Notes under the pieces: generated by a model
What the model was told of the DNA's origin: nothing
What the model saw: the letters and a program-made list of their open reading frames with translations, nothing else
The model's database searches: none
Shown here: piece by piece, positions 45,993 to 54,625 of the stretch
Layout: each line of letters opens with the position of its first letter
How positions within the stretch are numbered: the first letter of the stretch is position 1
Program-made: the position numbers and the translations under genes
DNA from: Verrucomicrobiota bacterium
Lineage (GTDB): Bacteria > Verrucomicrobiota > Verrucomicrobiia > Limisphaerales > SXTU01
NCBI GenBank assembly: GCA_016871445.1
Contig: VHDH01000007.1
Location: 1-64,000, forward strand
Direction of reading: 5' to 3'
Length of the DNA stretch: 64,000 bases

Positions 45993-46119
45993 GCGGGCTT
46001 TAGCCCGCTTCAACGTGCGCAATTGCGAAGTCTCACGAAGAAACTGACGCGCTGGGTTTGCGGTCGATGAAGCGCCGTGAACGGCGCGCTCCGGCTGCGG
46101 AGCGCGACCTTCAGGTCGC
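45993..46119. repeat. Cluster of four palindromes next to the RAYT remnant
   Basis: Four perfect inverted repeats: 45993-46008 (GCGGGC-TTTA-GCCCGC), 46072-46087 (GCGCCGT-GA-ACGGCGC), 46086-46105 (GCGCTCCG-GCTG-CGGAGCGC) and 46104-46119 (GCGACCT-TC-AGGTCGC). The last three abut or overlap by two bases. This is the structure expected of REP-like sequences mobilised by RAYT transposases. No gene covers the region between the transposase remnant and 46251. Confidence 0.7.
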
Positions 46120-46250
46120 TTTAACGGGCGAACGGGCGAGGGCGCTGGGGAATTTCTACGCGTGCTGGTGAACGGGTCGGCTTGAAGAGATTTCTCGAAT
46201 CTGGTTTCTTGCGCGCAACGGTTCGGGCACTCATACTTAACTCAATCTTT

Positions 46251-46898
46251 ATGAACAAGACTCTTGCGTTACTCGGATGCACGCTGGCTGCGCTGACGCA
46301 GCTTGCATGCGCTGGGGAGAATGATCAGAGACCGGTCAAGAGCCGATCCGCAGGCGACCGGCCCCGCATCTTGCAAGGCACACTTCAGGACGGTGGCGCG
46401 GCGCCGGACTTTGTGCTTCAGGACATCGAGGGGACGAATACGGTGAAGCTCACCGGCCTCAAGGGGAAGCCGGTGGTGCTGATCTTTGGAAGCTGCACCT
46501 GCCCGCCGTTCGTGGCCGCCACGCAAGCCACGCAGACCTTATTCTCCCAATACAAAGACCGCGTGCATTTCCTCCTCATTTACATCCGCGAGGCTCATCC
46601 CACGGATGGCCGCGTGATTCCGGGCAATCAGTTTGTGGTGCAATCACCCACAACACTCGCGGAGCGGCGGGACATCGCGCGTGACTTCGCCAAGCGACTC
46701 AAGGTGTCCATCCCCATCCTGGTGGACGGACCGGATGACAAGGTGTCGGCAACCTACGCGTGCTGGCCCAATCGGATGTATATCCTCGACGCGCAGGGGA
46801 ACATTGCCGACAAAGGCATGGCCGCCCCAGGCGGCACCGCGGCATCCGCCCGGCGCGCCACACAGGTGTTGGATCACTTGCTCCAGGGGAAGCACTGA
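46251..46898 (+). CDS. Deiodinase-like thioredoxin-fold protein (Cys variant)
   Basis: A 215-residue exported protein from the ATG at 46251 (signal LALLGCTLAALTQLACAG, with a possible lipobox Cys). The redoxin fold starts at APDFVLQDIEG. The active-site block is VVLIFGSCTCPPF near residue 80, followed by HFLLIYIREAHPTDGRV. In iodothyronine deiodinases the same positions read GSCTUPPF and YIEEAHxxDGW, with Sec where this protein has Cys (TGC codon). It is a bacterial homologue of the T4 deiodinase domain, probably a thiol peroxidase or reductive dehalogenase-like redox protein; the substrate is unknown. Confidence 0.8.
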   Translation: MNKTLALLGCTLAALTQLACAGENDQRPVKSRSAGDRPRILQGTLQDGGAAPDFVLQDIEGTNTVKLTGLKGKPVVLIFGSCTCPPFVAATQATQTLFSQYKDRVHFLLIYIREAHPTDGRVIPGNQFVVQSPTTLAERRDIARDFAKRLKVSIPILVDGPDDKVSATYACWPNRMYILDAQGNIADKGMAAPGGTAASARRATQVLDHLLQGKH

Positions 46899-47411
46899 GA
46901 TTGGTGGCCGTGTGCAAGGGTGGCTGGCGGCAAAGGCGTATGCCAAAACCCATCAGGGCGACAATCAGCGCCACCAGAATCGGAAAGAACCCAAGCACCA
47001 TCAAACAAATCGAAGGCCAGGGCGGCTTCGGCTTTGCCCAAATTGTCTGGCAATCTTCACAACAAAAAATCCGCTTTGCATTTGGAATTGTTACAGGCGG
47101 TGACACGCTGTTTTGAAGCTTTGATTCGCAAACCGGACATCGAAACGTTTCCACCGCGCCTGTTTCCGGAGCGGTCTCACGCGGCAAGCTGTTTGAGGAG
47201 ACGATTTGATCCCTCCAGGCAATGATTGCGGTTGCTTGCTTCTCCTCTTCCACGCGCTTTTGCTTGCGCCAAAAAAGCAACCTGCCCAAGAACAAAACAA
47301 TCACCGGAAGCAAAAGGGCGGATTATTCCGTTGGTTCGTGCCATACGAGAAAGCCAGGAGCCAATCAGAGGCAAATATCGCCACGATGCCCAAATTAGAC
47401 AGCTTCTTCAT
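46699..47411 (-). pseudogene. Zinc-ribbon membrane protein, split between two frames
   Basis: An ATG at 47411 overlaps the carB stop (ATGA) and opens a 36-codon frame with a membrane segment (NLGIVAIFASDWLLAFSYG) ending at TGA 47301. The -1 frame overlaps it and continues as LPVIVLFLGRLLFWRKQKRV, a Zn-ribbon (FRCPVCESKL, IFCCEDCQTIW) and another membrane segment (CLMVLGFFPILVALIVALMG). Joined, they would make a plausible membrane protein with a four-Cys metal site. The second frame runs to 46699, with its last 66 codons antisense to the deiodinase-like gene. It may be a disrupted gene, a sequencing error or two small proteins. No family recognised. Confidence 0.4.
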
Positions 47412-48922
47412 AACGCCCAATTCTTCGCCGTCGCTAACTCCTCCTCAAAATCCACAATCTCTTTGATCTGCACCAAGAACCAGCGATCAATCTTCGAGAG
47501 GTTGAAGATCTCTTCGATGGTGAAGCCGGCGCGGAGGGCGTGGCGGATGAAGAAGATGCGTTCGGCGTTGGGCACGCTTAGTTTGCGGCTGATAACGTCG
47601 CGCGGCAGGATGTCCCGGTCGCCATAGACTTCCGTGCCGATGCGCCACGGTTTGCCGTCGCCGCCCAGGCCGCTGCGGCCGATCTCCAGCGAGCGCAGGC
47701 ATTTCTGCATGCTCTCCTTGAACGTGCGCCCGATGGCCATCGCCTCGCCGACGCTTTTCATCTGCGTGGTGAGCGTGGGGTCGGCTTGTGGAAATTTCTC
47801 GAAGGCGAAGCGCGGAATCTTGGTGACGACGTAATCAATGCTCGGCTCGAAGCTCGCAGGGGTATTCTTGGTGATGTCGTTCTTGAGTTCGTCGAGCAGG
47901 TAGCCGACGGCGAGCTTGGCAGCAATCTTCGCGATGGGGAATCCGGTGGCCTTGGACGCAAGGGCGGAGCTGCGGCTGACGCGCGGGTTCATCTCAATGA
48001 TAACCATGCGGCCGTTGTCGGGGCTGACGCCGAATTGGATGTTCGAGCCGCCGGTCTCCACGCCGACGGCGCGGATCACGGCGAAGCTCTGATCGCGCAT
48101 GATCTGAAATTCCTTGTCGGTGAGCGTCTGGATGGGCGCGACGGTGATGCTGTCGCCGGTGTGGACGCCCATGGGGTCGAAGTTTTCGATGGAGCAAATG
48201 ATGACGCAGTTGTCGGCCTTGTCGCGCATCACTTCCATCTCGTATTCCTTCCAGCCGATGAGCGATTCCTCGATGAGAACTTCCTGCACGGGCGAGAGGT
48301 CGATGCCGCGCTTGGCGATTTCCTCGAACTCGTCGCCGTTATAGGCGATGCCGCCGCCAGTGCCACCGAGCGTGTAAGCGGGGCGAATAATGACCGGGAA
48401 GCGGCCAATCTTTTCCTGGATGGCGCGGGCTTCGGTCATGTTGTGGGCGACGCCAGAGATGGGCACATCGAGGCCGATCTTGAGCATCAACTCTTTGAAG
48501 ACGAGGCGATCTTCGCCTTTGTGGATGGCCTCAGGCTTCGCGCCGATCATTTCCACGTCGTGCCGGGTCAGGGCGCCGTTCTTGTTCAAAGCCATCGCGG
48601 TATTGAGCGCGGTTTGTCCGCCAAGGGTGGGAAGCAAAACGAGCTTGCCCTTGGCGCCGAGCTTCTTCATCTCCTCCTTCTCGCGGATGATGATTTTCTC
48701 GACGCACTCGGGCGTGATGGGCTCGATATAAGTGCGGTCGGCGAACTCCGGGTCGGTCATGATGGTGGCCGGGTTCGAGTTCACGAGGACGACGCGGTAG
48801 CCCTCCTCCTTGAGCGCCTTGCAGGCCTGGGTGCCGGAGTAATCGAACTCGCACGCCTGGCCGATGATGATCGGGCCGGCGCCGATGATGAGGACGCTGT
48901 GGATGTCAGTGCGTTTGGGCAT
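47408..48922 (-). CDS. carB: Carbamoyl phosphate synthase large subunit, N-terminal half only
   Basis: A 504-residue protein matching residues 1 to about 420 and the start of the oligomerisation region of Car[22 protein letters not shown] at the N-terminus, [19 protein letters not shown], the ATP-grasp block [18 protein letters not shown], and [22 protein letters not shown]. It ends shortly after [13 protein letters not shown]. The second ATP-grasp (carbamate kinase) half and the allosteric domain, about 560 residues, are absent. The stop overlaps the next ATG, so the end looks natural. Split CarB proteins exist in some archaea and Aquifex; the other half would have to be encoded elsewhere. 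Confidence 0.9.
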   Translation of the reverse strand: MPKRTDIHSVLIIGAGPIIIGQACEFDYSGTQACKALKEEGYRVVLVNSNPATIMTDPEFADRTYIEPITPECVEKIIIREKEEMKKLGAKGKLVLLPTLGGQTALNTAMALNKNGALTRHDVEMIGAKPEAIHKGEDRLVFKELMLKIGLDVPISGVAHNMTEARAIQEKIGRFPVIIRPAYTLGGTGGGIAYNGDEFEEIAKRGIDLSPVQEVLIEESLIGWKEYEMEVMRDKADNCVIICSIENFDPMGVHTGDSITVAPIQTLTDKEFQIMRDQSFAVIRAVGVETGGSNIQFGVSPDNGRMVIIEMNPRVSRSSALASKATGFPIAKIAAKLAVGYLLDELKNDITKNTPASFEPSIDYVVTKIPRFAFEKFPQADPTLTTQMKSVGEAMAIGRTFKESMQKCLRSLEIGRSGLGGDGKPWRIGTEVYGDRDILPRDVISRKLSVPNAERIFFIRHALRAGFTIEEIFNLSKIDRWFLVQIKEIVDFEEELATAKNWAL

Positions 48923-49048
48923 GGCAAACTTAAATTAAAATAAAAAATTCAATTTGAGCGGCGGCGGGCGCGCTGGTGACGGCCTCGACACAGCCACGCC
49001 CCGGGAATCGCGCTCCGCAAAAGCCCGACGAGTGAACGCAATCTACGG

Positions 49049-49068
49049 CCGCTTGTCAGCGGTTTTTT
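49049..49068 (+). terminator. Orphan rho-independent terminator upstream of the sulfatase gene
   Basis: CCGCT-TGTC-AGCGG followed directly by six T residues on the plus strand, a compact intrinsic terminator about 100 bp before the sulfatase ATG. The upstream gene (carB) runs the other way, so there is no obvious plus-strand gene for it to end; it could be part of a leader or block stray transcription. Confidence 0.6.
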
Positions 49069-49166
49069 GTCCGTCTGTCGGGGAGGCGACGGTTGGCCGG
49101 ATCCGGTGGGCGGCAGTGCGGCGGTGTTGAGCTTGTGTCGCGGGCCCGTTTTTTCCAAATTTTGTC

Positions 49167-50678
49167 ATGCGCCGAGTTTGCTTGTGGCTTTTCTTCGCCA
49201 GTTGGTGCGCCTTTGTCCACCAGGCTGCGGCTGCCCCCCGCAACATTCTTTTCATTCTTGCCGACGACCACCGCTTCGACGCGCTGTCCTTCATGGGGCA
49301 TCCGTATCTGGAGACGCCGCACCTCGACCGGCTTGCGCGCGGCGGGGTGCATTGCCGGAACGCCTTCGTCACCACGTCGCTTTGCTCGCCAAGCCGGGCG
49401 AGCATCCTCACCGGGCTTTACGCGCACGCGCACGGCGTGGTGGATAACTACAACCCCGTCCGCCCCGACCTCGTATTCTTCCCACAGCTCCTCCAGCGCG
49501 TGGGTTACCAGACGGCGTTCTTCGGCAAGTGGCATATGGGCGAGACCGATGCGCCGCAGCGCGGGTTCGACCACTGGGTCGCCTTTAAGGGCCAGGGCAA
49601 CTACTGGGCCGACGGCCGCGGCACGACACGCGTGGTGCCGCAGTCCAGCAGCGAGGGCTACAACGTCAATGGCCGCCGCGTCCCGCAGCGCGGCTACATC
49701 ACGGATGAGTTGACGGACTTCACGCTGGACTGGCTGAAAACGCGCAAGTCTGGCAAGCCGTTCTTCGTCTACCTGTCGCACAAGGCGGTGCATTCGGACT
49801 TCGTCGCGGCGGACCGGCACGCGGGGCGATACGCGGGCAAGACCTTCATGCCGCCCAAGACTTTTGCCGACACGCCGGAGAATTATCTCAACAAGCCGAT
49901 GTGGGTTCGTAACCAGCGCAACAGCCGGCACGGCGTGGACTTCGGCTACAACCTCCCGAAATTCGACCTGCAAACGCATCATCGCCGCTACTGCGAGACG
50001 CTCTTGGCTGTGGACGACAGTGTCGGCCGGCTGACGCAGTGGCTTGCGGAGCATAAGCTGCTTGAGTCGACGCTGTTGGTCTACATGGGTGACAACGGCT
50101 TCCACTTCGGTGAGCACGGGCTGATTGACAAGCGCACGGCTTACGAGGCGTCCATGCGCGTGCCGCTGCTGCTGCATTGCCCGGAGCTGTTCAAGGCGGG
50201 CACCGTCGTAACGCAGATGGTGGCAAACATTGACCTCGCGCCGAGCTTTCTTGAAGTTGCGGGCGTGCCCGCGCCGACGAATTTGCACGGGCGAAGTTTT
50301 CTGCCGATGGCGCAAGGTCAGCCCAAAGCCGGCCGCGACGGGCTTCTCTACGAATATTACTGGGAGCGCAACTATCCATATACGCCCACCATGCACGCCG
50401 TCCGCACGGACCGCTGGAAATACATCCGCTACCACGGCTTGTGGGACATCGACGAACTTTACGACCTTGCCGCCGACCCGGATGAGACGCACAACCTCAT
50501 CCATGACCCGGCTTATGCCGCGACGGTGAAACAGCTCAACACCCGGCTCTTTGCGCTGCTTACGGAAACTCAGGGCCAGTCCATGCCGTTATTGCGCGAC
50601 CTGGGCGAGACATACCCCACTCGCAAGCAGGGCAAAGCAAAGCCGGCGGATTTTCCTGTGCCGCTATTGAGGCCCTGA
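49167..50678 (+). CDS. Secreted sulfatase (arylsulfatase family, Cys type)
   Basis: A 503-residue protein with a signal peptide (LWLFFASWCAFVHQAAAA). The mature N-terminus RNILFILADDHRFDALSFMG carries two metal-binding Asp residues. The formylglycine signature is LCSPSRASILTGLYAHAHG near residue 75, with the Cys to be matured by FGE. YMGDNGFHFGEHGLIDKRTAYEASMRVPLLL near 310 holds the C-terminal metal Asp/Asn. Verrucomicrobia use many such enzymes on sulfated polysaccharides. No sulfatase-maturing enzyme gene is nearby; substrate unknown. Confidence 0.93.
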   Translation: MRRVCLWLFFASWCAFVHQAAAAPRNILFILADDHRFDALSFMGHPYLETPHLDRLARGGVHCRNAFVTTSLCSPSRASILTGLYAHAHGVVDNYNPVRPDLVFFPQLLQRVGYQTAFFGKWHMGETDAPQRGFDHWVAFKGQGNYWADGRGTTRVVPQSSSEGYNVNGRRVPQRGYITDELTDFTLDWLKTRKSGKPFFVYLSHKAVHSDFVAADRHAGRYAGKTFMPPKTFADTPENYLNKPMWVRNQRNSRHGVDFGYNLPKFDLQTHHRRYCETLLAVDDSVGRLTQWLAEHKLLESTLLVYMGDNGFHFGEHGLIDKRTAYEASMRVPLLLHCPELFKAGTVVTQMVANIDLAPSFLEVAGVPAPTNLHGRSFLPMAQGQPKAGRDGLLYEYYWERNYPYTPTMHAVRTDRWKYIRYHGLWDIDELYDLAADPDETHNLIHDPAYAATVKQLNTRLFALLTETQGQSMPLLRDLGETYPTRKQGKAKPADFPVPLLRP

Positions 50679-50947
50679 GGCTTCTAGTGTTGCTCGTGGT
50701 TCCCTCGCGACTCGATGTCACCTTTTGCCGACCACCGGCAATAACTTGAGTTCAGCAGGGTTCGCCCCAAGCACGGCGTGTGCCTGCCAGCAGGACGCAG
50801 GTATCGACGGCTCTCAAGTGCTTCGCATTGGCAACGCGTCGATGGGCCAGCAGCAACTGTCAATGGCGTCGCGCATAGGTGTTAAAACTCATGGGTAGGC
50901 TTGGCGCTTTTCAAACTCTGGCCCGTCGTGTTGACTCCCCGGACTTT

Positions 50948-51877
50948 ATGAGCAAAACCGCTTTGCTGTTTGCAGGTCAGGGTGCCCAAGCTGTCGGGAT
51001 GGGCCAAGATCTCGCCGCCGCTTTTCCCGCCGCGCGGGCCCTTTTTGATCAGGCTAAGACCGCGCTCGGTTACGATCTCGCAGGCGTGTGCTTCGATGGG
51101 CCCGAAGCCGAGCTGACCAAAACTGAGAACGCACAGCCAGGCATCTTCCTCGTAAGTTGGGTTGCGCTGGAATTACTTAAGGCCCGAGTGCCAGGGCTAA
51201 AGTTCGACGCTACCGCTGGCTTGTCGCTTGGCGAATTTACCGCGCTCACGGCGGCAGGGGCGATGAGTTTCGAGGATGGTTTGCGCGTGGTGCGGCTGCG
51301 CGGTCGTTACATGCAGGAGGCTTGTGAGGCAACTAGGGGTGGCATGGCTGCCATCATCGGCCTCGACGAAAGTCCCACGCGCGAGATCTGTGCCGCGGCG
51401 GGCGTGGAACTGGCGAACCTTAACTGCCCCGGCCAGCTCGTGATTTCTGGGGAGGCGGACAAAATCACAAACGCCTGTGAGCTCGCGAAAGCGCGCGGAG
51501 CCAAACGTGCTTTGCCGCTCACGGTGGCTGGAGCATATCACTCACGGCTGATGGCGAGTGCGCAGCCGAAGCTCCGCGAGGCGCTCGCCACAGTCACCCT
51601 GTCTGCGCCGACCGTGCCCGTCATTGCGAACGTCACGGCCCAGCCGCATACCACGCCCACCGCTATTGTGGACAACGTCGTGGCACAGGTGACTGGCTCA
51701 GTCCGCTGGGAGGAATCCATTCGTTATCTGCTCGCGCAAGGCTTCAACCGGTTCATCGAGCTGGGACCGGGCTCCGCATTGACCGGCTTCATGAAACGGA
51801 TCGATAAGACAGCCCAAGTCCTAAACGTCGCCGACTGCGCGAGCTTGGAGACAACGGTGAAGGGGTTGACGACGTAA
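50948..51877 (+). CDS. fabD: Malonyl-CoA:ACP transacylase
   Basis: A 309-residue enzyme that loads malonyl groups on ACP for fatty acid synthesis. The ATG at 50948 begins MSKTALLFAGQGAQAVGMGQ. The nucleophile elbow is GLSLGEFTALTAAG near residue 93 (GxSxG), and the catalytic His is in VAGAYHSRLMA near 200. The C-terminal FIELGPGSALTGFMKR is standard. No other fab genes flank it. The upstream 269 bp hold no recognisable gene. Confidence 0.93.
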   Translation: MSKTALLFAGQGAQAVGMGQDLAAAFPAARALFDQAKTALGYDLAGVCFDGPEAELTKTENAQPGIFLVSWVALELLKARVPGLKFDATAGLSLGEFTALTAAGAMSFEDGLRVVRLRGRYMQEACEATRGGMAAIIGLDESPTREICAAAGVELANLNCPGQLVISGEADKITNACELAKARGAKRALPLTVAGAYHSRLMASAQPKLREALATVTLSAPTVPVIANVTAQPHTTPTAIVDNVVAQVTGSVRWEESIRYLLAQGFNRFIELGPGSALTGFMKRIDKTAQVLNVADCASLETTVKGLTT

Positions 51878-51990
51878 GTAATTACGGGTTGGAAGTTATA
51901 CGCTTCGAGTTGTTATTCGGTCCTTGAAGTGTTGCCAACCCGACAGTCTTCAACTCGACCGGACCAAATTCTAAAACTCGTATCCGGCCT

Positions 51991-52917
51991 GTGTTCACCA
52001 GCCGAAATCATTCCGCCATTGCCGCCGGTTTGACCTGCGCAATCCTGTTCTGGGGCGCGAATAACACAGGCGTAAAATACCTTGTTCAATATTGGCCGCC
52101 GGTATTCATCGCGTGCAGCCGAATGTGGTGCGTGGCGGCCATTTTCTACCTGTTGCTGCGCAGGACGGACTGGTTTGGCCCGACGCACGCGACGACGCAG
52201 GAACTTCAGCGCAGTGTTTGGTGGCGTGCCAGCTTGATGCTTGCGTTGTATGTCCTCGCGTTCACTTTTTCGCTCCAGTTCACCTCGGCGTCGCATGTCG
52301 CGCTGTATCTGGGTACGTCACCGGTTTGGGCGTTGCTGGCGGAGGGTGGGCCGCGCGCGACGCTGGACTCGCTACGTCGCTACGTCGCGGCGGCACTGGC
52401 TTTGAGCGGTCTGGTGATTTTGTTCTGGCCTAAGTTGCATACTGCTGAGGGCAACTGGCGCGGTGATCTATTGGCTTTAGGAGCCAGTTTGCTTTGGACG
52501 ATTTACGGCCGCCAGTGTCGCGACCTCGCGCAAAGCCTCAGTGGCGCGGAAATCACCTCTGCAACGATGTGGCGTGCTGCGGCGTGGCTCACGCCATTAG
52601 CGGTGTGGGAAGTGACGCAGGGCGGGTTGGTCATCTCGTGGTCGTTAGTGGGCGTGCAAGCATACTGCACTATATTTGGCGGCGTGGTGTCTTTTGCGCT
52701 CTATAACAACGCACTGCGTCACTGGCCAATGAGCCAAGTTTTCTTATTTAGCAGTCTCATCCCTGCCAGCACAATGATTTGGGCTTGGTTGCTACTCAAC
52801 GAGCCGGTGATGCGAACCTTTTGGGTGGCGATGGTGCTGGTCATAACAGGTGTCGTTCTTGGTCAGCTCAAGCATACGCCGCATGCGACCGACCAATGTC
52901 CGACGCCTAACAAATGA
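51991..52917 (+). CDS. EamA/DMT-superfamily transporter
   Basis: A 308-residue membrane protein from a GTG at 51991, with about ten membrane segments in two EamA repeats (AGLTCAILFWGANNTGVKYL; LLALGASLLWTIYGRQCRDL). The phrase FTSASHVALYLGTSPVWALL and, near the end, FLFSSLIPASTMIWAWLLLNEPV are typical. It probably exports metabolites or amino acids; the substrate cannot be assigned. It is a stand-alone gene. Confidence 0.85.
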   Translation: MFTSRNHSAIAAGLTCAILFWGANNTGVKYLVQYWPPVFIACSRMWCVAAIFYLLLRRTDWFGPTHATTQELQRSVWWRASLMLALYVLAFTFSLQFTSASHVALYLGTSPVWALLAEGGPRATLDSLRRYVAAALALSGLVILFWPKLHTAEGNWRGDLLALGASLLWTIYGRQCRDLAQSLSGAEITSATMWRAAAWLTPLAVWEVTQGGLVISWSLVGVQAYCTIFGGVVSFALYNNALRHWPMSQVFLFSSLIPASTMIWAWLLLNEPVMRTFWVAMVLVITGVVLGQLKHTPHATDQCPTPNK

Positions 52918-53138
52918 GGTCCCCGCCACGCTGGTTCTGGATAGTCTTATCCTGCGGCAGTGCTGCTTGAGCCCGCTGATCTCTTTATCAGGCTGAGGAT
53001 TCAGAGCTTCAGCAAAGAGTGGTGCGAAGGTTAAAGCCAGAGCACGACTCCTTTGAGCGGGCTGTTCTAATTATTCAACCAGCTTGGCTGCTTACTTCAG
53101 GCTCCCGCCGTGTGTTTAGCAATTGAAACAAATCCGTC

Positions 53139-54482
53139 TCAGCGCTCGGGCTGATTCGACTCCACCAAGTCGAAGCCGATTTGATCCGCGAGGCGTTGCC
53201 TTTGCACTCCGTAGTGGGCAGCAAGGATGCGCACCCGGTTCGCAAGCTGGTTCATGTGTCCGCGCTGGCGGCGCTTAACCGCAGTGATCATCAGGTTTTT
53301 AGCGGTGTGCTCCGTGGCGATGAATTCAAAAACTTTGGTATCGTAACCAGCCCATTCCAGCAGCGCGGCGCGCAATGCGTCGGTGACAAATTCCGCCTCG
53401 CGCTCCAGCAGAATCCCGTGCTTCAGCGCCGGCCACAACTCGGGCGGCGGGATGAGATTTGGTCGTAGCTCCTTGTGGCAGCAGGGCGACACCACCAGAA
53501 GCCTTGCGCCCGCTGCGATGCCTCGGGCGAGTGCGTCGTCAGTAGCCGTGTCACAGGCATGCAGCGCGATGAGCACGTCCACCATTTGGAGCGGCGTGCT
53601 GGCGATGGAGCCGGCCTGAAAATGCAGACTTTTGAAGCCGCACTCGTGTGCGATACGATTACCTTCCTCAACCAGATCCTTGCGCAGTTCGACGCCAGTT
53701 ACGTGCCCGTCAGGGAAGTTCATTTGCTCGAGCAGCACGCGGGTAGCGAAGGTCAGGTAGCCCTTACCGCAGCCCATGTCCACAACGGTCAGGGGCCGAT
53801 TCGAGGCTGTCGTCTCCGTGCAAGTTTCTTCGAGCAGTGGCGCATTGGGCTGTGTGCGGCGACGGCTGCGGCTGGTGGTGAGCTTTGAGTTTTGGTCTGC
53901 GACGGTCAATCCCGGCACGCCTTGTGCGAAGGCCTCCGCCAGCAGCGGGCGCAGAACTTCAACGAACTGGTTGATCTGCCGAAATTTTGCGCCCATCGCC
54001 TCACGCACTGTGCCGTCGGGATTCGCCACGCCTAGCTCTTGCAGCCAGGGCTCGGTGGACAGGATGCTGCGCAGCTTGGAGCGGTCGTGCTCTAGCGAAG
54101 GCACTGTTTGGTGGACGGGCTTGCCGATGGTGAACCGCATCCCGCCATTAGGCCTTACGGTTAGCTCGACGGCCTCGGTGGTGGTAAATAGATTTGCCGT
54201 AGCGAAGCCGCCATCAAGTTGCTTAATGATTTCATCCTCGGCTGCCTGCGGCTCGAGGTTTTTCATGATGTCGCGGGTGGCGAAGCGATAGGTAAAAGAC
54301 AGCCGCAGTCCGGCTTTGAGCTGCACGGGGCGGACAAAGATTTTTGTCAGGCCAGGCTCGACGCGCCGGGGTGCACCGAGAGTCAACTTGACGAGCGTAC
54401 CGTCCATCACGGCACGCCGGAAGCGGGAGAGTAATTGTTCGAGGTTTTCGAAGGCCACGGTGGGGTTGGGGTTTAGGTGCAA
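53139..54482 (-). CDS. SAM-dependent methyltransferase with an extra N-terminal domain
   Basis: Up to 447 residues; the start is uncertain (TTG at 54482, GTG eight codons later, ATG near residue 26). The first 200 residues form an unassigned domain (RFATRDIMKNLEPQAAEDEI, MGAKFRQINQFVEVLRPLL). From about 235 a Rossmann methyltransferase begins with VVDMGCGKGYLTFATRVLLE (SAM-binding motif I), then VTGVELRKDLVEEGNRIA and IALHACDTATDDALARGI with VVSPCCHKELR. This CCHKELR-type subfamily (Methyltransf_32-like) includes tRNA/rRNA-related and unassigned enzymes. The target is unknown. Confidence 0.75.
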   Translation of the reverse strand: MHLNPNPTVAFENLEQLLSRFRRAVMDGTLVKLTLGAPRRVEPGLTKIFVRPVQLKAGLRLSFTYRFATRDIMKNLEPQAAEDEIIKQLDGGFATANLFTTTEAVELTVRPNGGMRFTIGKPVHQTVPSLEHDRSKLRSILSTEPWLQELGVANPDGTVREAMGAKFRQINQFVEVLRPLLAEAFAQGVPGLTVADQNSKLTTSRSRRRTQPNAPLLEETCTETTASNRPLTVVDMGCGKGYLTFATRVLLEQMNFPDGHVTGVELRKDLVEEGNRIAHECGFKSLHFQAGSIASTPLQMVDVLIALHACDTATDDALARGIAAGARLLVVSPCCHKELRPNLIPPPELWPALKHGILLEREAEFVTDALRAALLEWAGYDTKVFEFIATEHTAKNLMITAVKRRQRGHMNQLANRVRILAAHYGVQRQRLADQIGFDLVESNQPER

Positions 54483-54625
54483 ATGGAGCAGCAGGAAGGG
54501 GAAGCGAGAACGCCGCTTATGGTCATGGTCTAGCTTGTGGTCTTGCTTTTAATCCCAATTTTGCAACGCCCCGATGCTTGCCAAAAGGCGTGCGAGTTGC
54601 GCGGGAATTGTTACAACTGCGCGCG

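Noticed and set aside
46251-46898. A selenocysteine codon in the deiodinase-like gene
   Set aside because: The active-site codon is TGC, and no in-frame TGA occurs in the gene.
47301-47320. CCCTTTT as a programmed -1 slippery heptamer in the zinc-ribbon gene
   Set aside because: The zero-frame codons are CCC TTT, not C CCT TTT, so the alignment is not canonical; kept only as a remark.
47786-48943. A 385-codon plus-strand open frame opposite carB
   Set aside because: CarB motifs are intact on the minus strand; the antisense frame is Asp/Gly/Ala/Val-rich with no start context.
49056-50504. A 482-codon minus-strand open frame opposite the sulfatase gene
   Set aside because: The sulfatase has a signal peptide and all catalytic motifs; the antisense frame is Val/Arg-rich shadow coding.
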